Shown here piece after piece: positions 8,087 to 15,767 of a stretch of 64,000 nucleotides of DNA. The stretch covers positions 62,001 through 126,000 of the forward strand of contig CAIRLC010000007.1 of assembly GCA_903879335.1 (NCBI GenBank). Direction: 5' to 3'. The position numbers were made by a program, and so were the translations under genes. The notes beneath the pieces were generated by a model. The model saw only the letters and a list, made by a program, of their open reading frames with translations, had not been told where the DNA came from and did not search any database. How positions within the stretch are numbered: position 1 is the stretch's first letter; every line of letters begins with the position of its first letter. The DNA comes from an uncultured Pseudomonadota bacterium. Lineage in GTDB: Bacteria; Pseudomonadota; Gammaproteobacteria; Steroidobacterales; Steroidobacteraceae.

Positions 8087-8863
8087 GTGGTGGATGCCAC
8101 GCTAGCGACATTGGCGGTCGCCGCTTTTGGTGCCGGCGCCATCGACGCCATTGTCGGCGGTGGCGGATTGATCCAATTGCCGGCCCTATTTGCCGCATTG
8201 CCCGGTGTTGTGCCCGCCACCTTGCTAGGAACGAGCAAACTTGCGGGGTTCTCCGGTACTGCCAGCGCTGCATTGCATTATTTGCGCCGTGTAGAAATCC
8301 CCACGCGGCTACTGATCAGCGGCCTTTTGATTGCTTTTTTGAGCGCCTTGGTTGGCGCCATCACGGTCACTCATATCGGTGCCGTCGCCTTTCGGCCATT
8401 GGTGCCCGTTCTCTTATCGGTCGTCCTACTCTGGACCATTAAATACAAACAGTTAGGCGAATCGCACACGCCGTACAGCCACACCCGGCTAGAGCATCTT
8501 GTGAGCGCCCTGTTGGTTGCAGCGATTGGCTTCTATGACGGATTTTTCGGTCCGGGAACCGGTAGTTTTTTCATGATGCTGGCTGTACGCCGGTTCGGCT
8601 TCGACTTTCTGCATGCCGCAGCCACGGCACGCACACTGAACGTGGCCACCAATCTGGCAGCGCTCGGATGGTTTTTAGGCTGCGGACACATTTTATGGTC
8701 CACAGGATTGGCCATGGCTGCGTCAAATATCGCCGGAGCCCAGGTCGGCGCACGACTCGCACTTCGACATGGAACCGGATTCGTGCGCAGTGTATTCATT
8801 CTGGTGGTATCGGCCTTGGTTATTCGTACCGGCTGGGATGCCTACCTCAGCCTAAGCCACTGA
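8087..8863 (+). CDS. TauE/SafE family membrane permease
   Basis: A 258-residue membrane protein with about eight hydrophobic helices and the family's internal duplication: GAIDAIVGGGGLIQLPAL near the N-terminus and GFYDGFFGPGTGSFFMMLAVR in the middle. Members export sulfite, sulfoacetate or other small organic anions; the substrate here cannot be read. Two successive GTG codons (8087, 8090) are possible starts. It sits between nudC and an NRDE gene with tiny gaps (6 and 3 nt). Confidence 0.85.
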   Translation: MVDATLATLAVAAFGAGAIDAIVGGGGLIQLPALFAALPGVVPATLLGTSKLAGFSGTASAALHYLRRVEIPTRLLISGLLIAFLSALVGAITVTHIGAVAFRPLVPVLLSVVLLWTIKYKQLGESHTPYSHTRLEHLVSALLVAAIGFYDGFFGPGTGSFFMMLAVRRFGFDFLHAAATARTLNVATNLAALGWFLGCGHILWSTGLAMAASNIAGAQVGARLALRHGTGFVRSVFILVVSALVIRTGWDAYLSLSH

Positions 8864-8866
8864 CCC

Positions 8867-9616
8867 GTGTGCCTCGTGACCTTCAGGATTGCACCCAACG
8901 AGGACCTGAGCCTCGTGCTGGTGGGCAATCGCGACGAACTGCACAACCGTCCGACAGACCCCTTGCATTGGTGGGCGGAGCCCGAGATTTTAGCCGGCCT
9001 CGATCTTGAAGCGGGCGGCACGTGGTTGGCCGTGAGCCGTTCTGGCCGATTTGGCGTACTCACTAACTTGCGCGGTTTTGGCGCCGCGAATCCCACTCGC
9101 TCGCGGGGCCATCTCATCCCGGAATTTCTTGGCGGCGATCGCTCGCCCGTTGAATTTATGAGGGACCTTCACCGGTCGGCTAGCCGCTATGCCGGCTTCA
9201 ACTTGCTGATTGGCGATGCGACTGGAGCTTGGCTCTACTCAAACGGGACTCCTGACACGGTTCACCACTTACCACCGGGCTACCATGGGCTTAGCAATGG
9301 TCTTTACCTGGATCCTTGGCCCAAAGTCACTCGAGCCAACCGGGCATTGCGACGGCAGCTCGAAGGCCCTCGACCGACGGATGGGCTAGCCGACATCCTC
9401 CTAGACCGCACGGTCCGTCCGGACGCCGAACTACCGCAAACAGGTCTATCGATGGAGCTTGAGCGCCGCTTATCGGCAGCCTTCATCTGCCATCCGCACT
9501 ACGGCACTCGCTCGACCACCGTATGCATTCTGCGACGGGACGGAACAGGCTCAATGCAGGAGACTGGATTTGATCCCGAGGGTCGAAAGACACGACAAAT
9601 AGACATCTATTTTTAA
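8867..9616 (+). CDS. NRDE family protein (TANGO2-like)
   Basis: A 249-residue cytosolic protein. It begins with GTG and Cys2 (MCLVTFR), continues with LVLVGNRDELHNRPT (the Asn-Arg-Asp-Glu motif naming the family) and has FGVLTNLRG further on. An N-terminal Cys is typical of Ntn-hydrolase-like folds. The eukaryotic homologue TANGO2 has been linked to heme and lipid homeostasis; bacterial function is unsettled. It is the last gene of the nudC-tauE-NRDE run; the following 112 bp carry the arginine operon control region. Confidence 0.85.
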   Translation: MCLVTFRIAPNEDLSLVLVGNRDELHNRPTDPLHWWAEPEILAGLDLEAGGTWLAVSRSGRFGVLTNLRGFGAANPTRSRGHLIPEFLGGDRSPVEFMRDLHRSASRYAGFNLLIGDATGAWLYSNGTPDTVHHLPPGYHGLSNGLYLDPWPKVTRANRALRRQLEGPRPTDGLADILLDRTVRPDAELPQTGLSMELERRLSAAFICHPHYGTRSTTVCILRRDGTGSMQETGFDPEGRKTRQIDIYF

Positions 9617-9628
9617 TTCGGCTCGGCG

Positions 9629-9659
9629 TTGACGACACAGATATCGCGCAAGGCATAGT
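9629..9659 (+). promoter_or_regulatory. Candidate promoter of the arginine operon
   Basis: TTGACG (9629-9634) resembles a -35 box and CATAGT (9654-9659) a weak -10, with a 19-bp spacer that is longer than ideal. It ends just upstream of the ARG boxes, so bound ArgR would block initiation. Called from pattern only. Confidence 0.4.
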
Positions 9660-9666
9660 TGCATGG

Positions 9667-9705
9667 TTAGCATATTTATGCAACGATCGCGCAACTTTAT
9701 GCAAA
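9667..9705. promoter_or_regulatory. Tandem ARG boxes (ArgR operator)
   Basis: Two 18-bp sites, TTAGCATATTTATGCAAC (9667-9684) and CGCGCAACTTTATGCAAA (9688-9705), are separated by 3 bp, the spacing of paired ARG boxes in E. coli. Against TNTGNATWWWWATNCANA the first matches in most fixed positions with an all-A/T centre; the second has a perfect right half and a poor left half. They precede argR, so the operon is likely autoregulated by arginine-bound ArgR. This also argues against the ATG at 9663 as the argR start. Confidence 0.65.
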
Positions 9706-9728
9706 ATCAAGCCTTTCATAGCCCGGGT

Positions 9729-10172
9729 ATGCATCGCGCTCATGAGGAACGTCGTGAGGCGTTGCTGCGCATCGTTCGTGAAGGCGCGGTCGGCGGCCAA
9801 GCGGAGCTGGTGCGCCGTCTCAAGCAAGCCGGCTATGCCGTGACCCAATCTAGCGTTAGCCGGGACTTGCGCGACCTCGGCGTCGCCAAGGTCGGCGATC
9901 GGTATGTGGTGCCTAGCGAAACGCCGGCGCCGGCAGCCACTTTTAGCGCGGTCGCCGCATTTGTGGTCGCGGCCGTTCCGGCCGGGCCGCACCTCACGGT
10001 CGTGCGAACGACGGTGGGTTCGGCGCAGTCGGTCGCGTTTGCAATCGACCAAGGCCGATGGCCTGAGGTCGTCGGCACGATTTCAGGCGACGATACCGTA
10101 TTTGTCGCCACTCGCGATGAAGAGGCGCAACGCGCCTTCATTCATCGACTCCAATCACTTGCTATTCGATAA
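9729..10172 (+). CDS. argR: Arginine repressor ArgR
   Basis: A 147-residue ArgR with a winged-helix DNA-binding domain (about 1-68; RREALLRIVREGAVGGQAEL, recognition part TQSSVSRDLRDLGVAKV) and the C-terminal domain that binds arginine and forms hexamers (TVGSAQSVAFAIDQ, VVGTISGDDTVFVA). Length fits the family (about 150-156). The ATG at 9729 lies after the ARG boxes. It is the first gene of the operon it most likely represses, with argG 11 bp downstream. Confidence 0.93.
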   Translation: MHRAHEERREALLRIVREGAVGGQAELVRRLKQAGYAVTQSSVSRDLRDLGVAKVGDRYVVPSETPAPAATFSAVAAFVVAAVPAGPHLTVVRTTVGSAQSVAFAIDQGRWPEVVGTISGDDTVFVATRDEEAQRAFIHRLQSLAIR

Positions 10173-10183
10173 AGGCCGCTTCC

Positions 10184-11416
10184 ATGTCTACTGAACATCA
10201 GGGCTCAGCGCCCATTCTTCTGGCGTTTTCCGGCGGCCTTGATACATCTTTTTGCGTGCCCTGGCTGAAAGAAACCTATGGCCGCCCAGTCATTACCGTC
10301 ACCGTCGATACCGGCGGTATTGACGCGGCAGCCGCAGCCACGCTGGAGCAAAGAGCTAAAGAACTTGGCGCGATGGAACACCATATCGTGGCCGCGAAAG
10401 GGGCCTATTTCGATCGCGTCTTGCGCTACTTGCTGATTGGCAACGCACGTCGGGGACAGATGTATCCGTTCTGCGTTGGCGCGGAGCGCGTCTTGCAGGC
10501 GCAAATGATCGCCGAAATGGCCAAATCACTCGGCACTGCGTCGGTGGCGCACGGCTGCACCGCCGCTGGCAATGACCAAGTTCGATTTGAAGTCGCGCTG
10601 CGCACCTTAGCGCCGGGGCTCGAGATCATTGCGCCGGTTCGCGACCGTGCATTCAAGCGCCCCGAGCAACTGGCGTTCCTCGAAGAGCGAAAGCTCCCTA
10701 TTCCGCCCTACGGCGCCGCATATTCAGTGAATCGAGGGCTCTGGGGCGTCACAATCGGCGGCAAAGAAACGCTGACCTCTGATGGCAGTATTCCGGATAA
10801 CGCGTGGGTATTAACTCGGGATGCATTTACACACCCAAAGGCTCCAGAACAGCATGTCATCGGCTTCACTCAAGGTGTGCCCACCTCGCTCGATGGCGTC
10901 GCGCTAGACCCGGTGACACTGATCGAATCACTTGAGGTCTTGGCATCAGCATTTGGGATCGGTCGAGGCATCCACTTAGGCGACACCGTCATCGGCACCA
11001 AAGGGCGCGTTGCATTCGAAGCGCCAGCCGCAGAGGTGCTGATCACCGCTCACCGTGAACTTGAGAAACTGGTGCTCACCGGGCGCCAGTCGCGCATCAA
11101 AGAACTGGTCGCCGCGCCGTATGGTGATTTGGTTCACGAAGGACATCATCTGGACCCGGTCTGTCGCGACATCGAAGCCCTGCTCGTCTCTTCGCAACAA
11201 CGCGTCACCGGCGACGTGAAAGTTCTATTCCGTCCCGGCAGCTGCTTCGTTGAGGGCGTCACCTCTCCATGGTCTCTGATGGCAGCATCTAAGGGCGTAT
11301 ATGGCGAATCGGCCGGGGAGTGGTCTCCCGCCGATGCGCTCGGCTACTCAAAAATGCTCGCGCTAACCGGCATGTTCCACACGCGCGCTGGTCAACAAGC
11401 TGGGAGTCAGTCATGA
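10184..11416 (+). CDS. argG: Argininosuccinate synthase
   Basis: A 410-residue cytosolic enzyme joining citrulline and aspartate with ATP to give argininosuccinate. The PP-loop FSGGLDTS (15-22) binds ATP; AHGCTAAGNDQVRFE and the GKETLTSDGS region line the substrate pocket. Its sequence looks closer to the roughly 400-residue argG type of Bacteroidetes-like arginine clusters than to enterobacterial ArgG (from memory, not aligned). The stop overlaps the next start (ATGA at 11413-11416), so it is translationally coupled to the unknown gene. Confidence 0.94.
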   Translation: MSTEHQGSAPILLAFSGGLDTSFCVPWLKETYGRPVITVTVDTGGIDAAAAATLEQRAKELGAMEHHIVAAKGAYFDRVLRYLLIGNARRGQMYPFCVGAERVLQAQMIAEMAKSLGTASVAHGCTAAGNDQVRFEVALRTLAPGLEIIAPVRDRAFKRPEQLAFLEERKLPIPPYGAAYSVNRGLWGVTIGGKETLTSDGSIPDNAWVLTRDAFTHPKAPEQHVIGFTQGVPTSLDGVALDPVTLIESLEVLASAFGIGRGIHLGDTVIGTKGRVAFEAPAAEVLITAHRELEKLVLTGRQSRIKELVAAPYGDLVHEGHHLDPVCRDIEALLVSSQQRVTGDVKVLFRPGSCFVEGVTSPWSLMAASKGVYGESAGEWSPADALGYSKMLALTGMFHTRAGQQAGSQS

Positions 11417-12486
11417 AGTCCGTCGTCGTTGACAAAATCGCATCCATTACCCAAGCGCTTGGCCTGAAGCATGAGTTGCGGATCTCGGCAGACATTCCCT
11501 GCGAGGAAGGCGTTGTTATTGTCGTCGAGGTGCTAAATAACAAGAACACCTACAACTCTTTAGAACTAACCTCAGGCCGAATGGCTAAAGTCACCAAGGG
11601 CGATATCGTCGTTGGCGCACTCGGGCACCGTAAGGCACTCTTTGGTTACTCCGGGCACGTTCCTGAGGCACTGAAGCCTGGCGCTATCATTCAAATGCTG
11701 AATATCGGCGGCGTACTCGGCATTTGCGACTCGGTCAATCCGGACAAAGGTCGCCCGTTCGATTGTCGCGTTTTGGGCGTCGTGCTGCATTTCCCCTTTC
11801 TGGGTGAACGCATTGGCGTTCCTGCGCGTATTGGCTACCGCAAACTTGAGCAAAGCGTCACGGTCGACACCCAAGGCGTGCCCGTTGTTGCCCTTGCTGG
11901 CACCTGCATGGAGGCAGGCAAAACGGCAGCTGCGTGTTCCATGATCGCTCGGATGCGTCATCGTGGACTCAATGTGCATGCTTTCAAGGCAACGGGCGTT
12001 TCACTGCGCCGAGACATTCTCGCGTTCGAGGATTCCGGAGCCCGCAAGACAATGATCTTTACCGACTTCGGAGTCGGCACAACGACCGCCGCTGTCGGCC
12101 CTGCGCTGACACGGGCGATGTTGTCTGAAATGGCTGTCGGCCAGCCAGATATCATTGTGTTCGAACTGGGCGACGGTCTACTCGGCACCTATGGCGTTGA
12201 AGCCATTTTGGCGGCTGATGATATTCGGCAGTCCCTGACTGCCGTCGTGTTGTCGGCGAACGATCCTGTGGCTGCATGGGGTGGCGTTAAACTATTGCGC
12301 GAACGCTTTGGCATCGAGCCGGCCGCCGTGACCGGACCATCGACCGACAATCAAGTTGGCGTTGATATTATTCAGCAGCAGATGAGCGTCACAGCCATCA
12401 ACGCCATTACGTCTGGCGCCGAACTCGGCGACCATCTCATCGCTACGGTGGGTCTGGCGGATAAATTTCCGGTGAAAGCGCAGTGA
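11413..12486 (+). CDS. Unknown P-loop protein embedded in the arginine operon (DUF1611-like motif layout)
   Basis: A 357-residue soluble protein. Residues 1-155 form a beta-rich domain with a Gly-rich centre (VVGALGHRKALFGYSGHVPE). Residues 156-357 look like a P-loop fold with Walker A GTCMEAGKT (163-171), FKATG (191-195), a Walker-B-like DIIVFELGDG (246-255) and VVLSANDP (278-285). The order GTxC..GK, (K/R)ATG, D(I)I.E.G.G matches my recollection of DUF1611, a family reported to contain the D-glutamate N-acetyltransferase DgcN. It overlaps argG (ATGA) and argC (GTGA), so it must be made with them. The operon lacks an acylglutamate-forming enzyme, so an acyltransferase role is a good hypothesis. 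The ATG at 11413 is chosen for that coupling. Confidence 0.8.
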   Translation: MKSVVVDKIASITQALGLKHELRISADIPCEEGVVIVVEVLNNKNTYNSLELTSGRMAKVTKGDIVVGALGHRKALFGYSGHVPEALKPGAIIQMLNIGGVLGICDSVNPDKGRPFDCRVLGVVLHFPFLGERIGVPARIGYRKLEQSVTVDTQGVPVVALAGTCMEAGKTAAACSMIARMRHRGLNVHAFKATGVSLRRDILAFEDSGARKTMIFTDFGVGTTTAAVGPALTRAMLSEMAVGQPDIIVFELGDGLLGTYGVEAILAADDIRQSLTAVVLSANDPVAAWGGVKLLRERFGIEPAAVTGPSTDNQVGVDIIQQQMSVTAINAITSGAELGDHLIATVGLADKFPVKAQ

Positions 12487-13550
12487 GCGGGACCAGCGGC
12501 ACCCCAACACTCGTACTCGGCGGCACCGGGTATGTTGCCGGTGAGCTCCTGCGGTTGATCGCAGGCCACCCGCGACTGCACTTGGCTGGCATATTATCCG
12601 ACTCAAAACCCGGCGAGCGCGTCGCGACAGCATTTCCTCATCTCGCTGTTGCTTATCCAGACACAACGTATCTGTCCTTGGAGTCCACCGAGGAATTGAT
12701 CCGTACAACGCCGGAGCTGGCGGTACTTGCGGCAGCACCGCACGGTGTCTCCGCTGCGCTCATTGATCGATTATTGACGGTCGCTGAGTCGGCGGGGAAT
12801 CGCCTGCGTGTTGTTGATATCTCAGCGGATTATCGATTTACACAGGCCGAGGCCTACCAAGCCGTCTATAAACATGCACACGGCGCTGCACATCGGCTGC
12901 AGCAATTCACCTGCGCGTTACCCGAGCATTTGAGCCGCCTGAATACGCCATACGTCGCGCACCCAGGTTGTTTCGCAACAGCCATGTTGCTCGCGCTTGT
13001 GCCACTCATGGCGCTGCAATTGGTGGAACCGGATTTTTACGTCAGTGGCATTACCGGCAGCACCGGATCAGGGCGCAATCCCGTCGAGGGCACGCACCAT
13101 CCACGTCGACACAGTGACCTGTACAGCTATGGCGCGCTCGCCCATCGACACGCTCCCGAAGTCGTCGGCATTGTTGAACGTCTCACCGGACACACCGCGC
13201 GGTTGCATTTCGTACCGCACTCTGGCCCGTTTGCGCGCGGTATTCACGCGACCACTCAAGCACGACTGATTCGCCCGATGTCGAGCGGTGAAGTCCGCGA
13301 AGCGCTAGCTGCGTTTTATGCTGACCAGCCATTCGTGCGTGTCTTGGAAGAGGCGCCGCGCATGAAAGATATCGTTGGCACCAATTACGCCCAAATAACG
13401 GCCGCTGCTGACGGGCACTCGATAGCGGTGATGAGCGTCATCGACAACTTAACCAAAGGCGCTGCCGGCGGTGCCATTCAGTGGCTGAACCGTCTTTATG
13501 GCTGGGATCAGACCCTCGGACTGACCCTGCCAGCGAGCGGCTGGACTTGA
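12483..13550 (+). CDS. argC: N-acyl-gamma-glutamyl-phosphate reductase
   Basis: A 355-residue NADPH-dependent reductase turning N-acyl-glutamyl-5-phosphate into the semialdehyde. Rossmann motif GGTGYVAG (13-20), catalytic Cys163 in HPGCFATA, and the dimerisation region GSTGSGRNPVEGTHHP are all present. GTG start overlapping the TGA of the P-loop gene. Length is near the usual 340-350. Whether the acyl group is acetyl or succinyl cannot be told from this gene. Confidence 0.94.
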   Translation: MSGTSGTPTLVLGGTGYVAGELLRLIAGHPRLHLAGILSDSKPGERVATAFPHLAVAYPDTTYLSLESTEELIRTTPELAVLAAAPHGVSAALIDRLLTVAESAGNRLRVVDISADYRFTQAEAYQAVYKHAHGAAHRLQQFTCALPEHLSRLNTPYVAHPGCFATAMLLALVPLMALQLVEPDFYVSGITGSTGSGRNPVEGTHHPRRHSDLYSYGALAHRHAPEVVGIVERLTGHTARLHFVPHSGPFARGIHATTQARLIRPMSSGEVREALAAFYADQPFVRVLEEAPRMKDIVGTNYAQITAAADGHSIAVMSVIDNLTKGAAGGAIQWLNRLYGWDQTLGLTLPASGWT

Positions 13551-13569
13551 CCAATTTCTTGGATTTTCG

Positions 13570-14721
13570 ATGACTAACAACACTATCGCTAGCCATCTCG
13601 CTCAGGTATTTGCCCAATACCCATTAGAAGTTGTTTCCGCAGATGGCGTTTGGCTTGAAACGCGTGACGGCCGCCGTGTGCTCGATTACTACGGGGGACA
13701 CGCGGTTGCAGCGCTAGGTTACGGCCATCCACGTTGGGTGGAGGCACTCGAGCGCCAAGCACGGAGCGTATTGTTCCAAACTAACGCAATCCCGATGGAA
13801 ATTCGCGAGCGAGCCGCAGCCCGATTGGTCGCGTTTTCCGGGCTTGAGTTACCAGACGTCTTCTTCGTGAACTCCGGCGCAGAAGCCAATGAAAATGCGT
13901 TGCGCATTGCCTTCAAGCTGACCGGCCGGCGCACTGCCGTCGCCGTTGAACAGGGCTGGCACGGACGAACCGCAGCAGCTGGCGCAGTGACATTTGGTGC
14001 ACGCGAAAAATGGTACGGCTTCCCTCAGGCGCCTTTTGATGTGCACTGGGTATCGCGGAGCGATGCGGCTGCCGCGGTGGCTGGTATCGATACCGACACG
14101 GCATGCGTCATCATCGAGCCCGTTCAGGGACTCGCGGGCGCCTATGAGATCCCTCAGGATGTCTTGTCGGCGATCCGTCAGCGCTGCGATGAAGTTGGCG
14201 CACTACTTATATTCGATGAGGTGCAATGCGGTGTCGGCCGAACCGGTTTTGCGTTCGGGGCCACACGCGTAGGCGTCACGCCAGACATTCTTACGACCGC
14301 AAAAGCATTGGGCGCTGGCTTCCCAGTGTCAGCCATGCTGCTGTCCAAAGAAATTTCGTCACGGCTAAAGATTGAAGATATGGGAACCACCTTTGGCGGA
14401 GGACCCTTGGCCTGCGCCGTTGTTGAGACCGTGATTGATATCATCGAATCTGAAGGCTTATTGGCAAACGTACGCCAAATGTCCGACCTCATTCGAGAGC
14501 GCTGCATCGTCGGTCCAGTGACCGCAATCCAAGGAGCGGGTCTCCTTTTAGGCTTGCGGACCACCCGCCCCGCGAAAGAAGTTCAGAAGGAACTGCTGTC
14601 GCGGAACATCTTTGCGGGCACGGCAGCGGATCCGCATATTGTGCGCCTGCTTCCGCCTTTTACGATCGACAAATCCCACGTTGAGTTGCTTGCTCACACG
14701 CTGGCGGAGATTTCTCCATGA
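13570..14721 (+). CDS. argD: N-acylornithine aminotransferase
   Basis: A 383-residue class III aminotransferase with PLP. Lys245 in TTAKALGAGFPV forms the Schiff base; D216-E217 in IFDEVQCGVGRTG holds the pyridine nitrogen; NSGAEANENALR marks the phosphate site. It converts N-acylglutamate semialdehyde and glutamate to N-acylornithine and 2-oxoglutarate. Nineteen bases follow argC, and its stop overlaps the transcarbamylase start (ATGA), in keeping with metabolic order. Confidence 0.93.
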   Translation: MTNNTIASHLAQVFAQYPLEVVSADGVWLETRDGRRVLDYYGGHAVAALGYGHPRWVEALERQARSVLFQTNAIPMEIRERAAARLVAFSGLELPDVFFVNSGAEANENALRIAFKLTGRRTAVAVEQGWHGRTAAAGAVTFGAREKWYGFPQAPFDVHWVSRSDAAAAVAGIDTDTACVIIEPVQGLAGAYEIPQDVLSAIRQRCDEVGALLIFDEVQCGVGRTGFAFGATRVGVTPDILTTAKALGAGFPVSAMLLSKEISSRLKIEDMGTTFGGGPLACAVVETVIDIIESEGLLANVRQMSDLIRERCIVGPVTAIQGAGLLLGLRTTRPAKEVQKELLSRNIFAGTAADPHIVRLLPPFTIDKSHVELLAHTLAEISP

Positions 14722-15719
14722 GCTTATCCCGTTTCATGGACCTCGCTGACTTCTCGCCAGCTGAGGTTGAAGAACTGATCGCACTCGCAGACCGGCTGCA
14801 GCGGCATCCAGAGCCCAAAGCGTTGGACGGAAAAATCTTAGGTCTTGTATTCCTCAACCCGTCGTTACGCACCTTGGCTTCATTCCAAGCGGGCATGGCT
14901 CGCCTCGGTGGCTCATCCTTCGTCATCACACCTGGACAGGGAACTTGGGGACTTGAAACCCGTATGGGTGTTCGGATGGATGGGGCTGCTGCTGAGCACG
15001 TCCGTGAGGGATTGCCGGTCTTGGCATCCTTCTGCGATGCGCTTGGAATTCGGGCTTTTGCCGATGGCAAAGACCTGAATGCCGACATCGACGACAGCAC
15101 ATTTAAGTCAATGGCAGCATTGGTCGATAAGCCCTTTATCAATCTTGAGTCTGCCATCAATCATCCCTGCCAGGCCCTGGCGGATTGGAAGACACTGAAC
15201 GACTTGGCGATTGCGCCGCGTTCAAAATTCGTCCTTTCTTGGGTTCCTCATCCGCGCGCGCTACCGCTGGCCGTACCTGCAGCTGCGTTACACATGGCGG
15301 CGTTACGCGGTCATGACGTGGTCGTGGCTAGACCCGAGGGCTTTGCGCTACCGTCAGCCATCATGTATCGGGCCCGGGCAGCCGCCGCACTATCGGGTGG
15401 CTCAGTTTCCGAAACTAATGATCGTGCGGAGGCGATGCAGGGCGCGCAGGTGCTCTATGCCAAGGAGTGGGGCTGCACCTCGCACTACGGAGATGCAGCA
15501 ATGGATGCCAGGCTGCGCGCCGATTTCAGCCATTGGCAAGTCACTGAAGAGTCTTTTGCGGGCGCAATGGCGGATTGCCGACTGATGCACTGCCTCCCTG
15601 TGCGACGCAATGTCGCCGTGGCCGAGAACGTTCTTGACGGTCATCGCAGTGTGGTACTGAAGGAAGCGCATAACCGTTTGGTTGTGCAGATGGCGGTTTT
15701 ACATCGCTTACTCGCCTGA
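14718..15719 (+). CDS. argF': N-acylornithine carbamoyltransferase (acetyl or succinyl specificity open)
   Basis: A 333-residue transcarbamylase of the N-acetyl/N-succinylornithine type, not ordinary OTC. Carbamoyl-phosphate motif NPSLRT (47-52), HPCQ (149-152), the tryptophan-bearing loop TPGQGTWGLETRMG and the late CLPVRRN are family marks. At the position that sets acyl choice (Glu92 in the Xanthomonas acetylornithine enzyme, Pro90 in the Bacteroides succinylornithine enzyme) this protein has Ala92 (MDGAAAEH). SWVPHPRALPLAVP and PEGFAL resemble the succinyl enzyme. The product would be N-acylcitrulline, which needs a deacylase not encoded in the window. Confidence 0.9.
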   Translation: MSLSRFMDLADFSPAEVEELIALADRLQRHPEPKALDGKILGLVFLNPSLRTLASFQAGMARLGGSSFVITPGQGTWGLETRMGVRMDGAAAEHVREGLPVLASFCDALGIRAFADGKDLNADIDDSTFKSMAALVDKPFINLESAINHPCQALADWKTLNDLAIAPRSKFVLSWVPHPRALPLAVPAAALHMAALRGHDVVVARPEGFALPSAIMYRARAAAALSGGSVSETNDRAEAMQGAQVLYAKEWGCTSHYGDAAMDARLRADFSHWQVTEESFAGAMADCRLMHCLPVRRNVAVAENVLDGHRSVVLKEAHNRLVVQMAVLHRLLA

Positions 15720-15767
15720 TCTGAATTTAAAAAACAAAATCACTAAGACGCAATTTGGAGTCCGACA

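Noticed and set aside
9663-9728. Upstream start of argR at 9663
   Set aside because: It would place the ARG boxes inside the coding sequence and add residues that family members lack.
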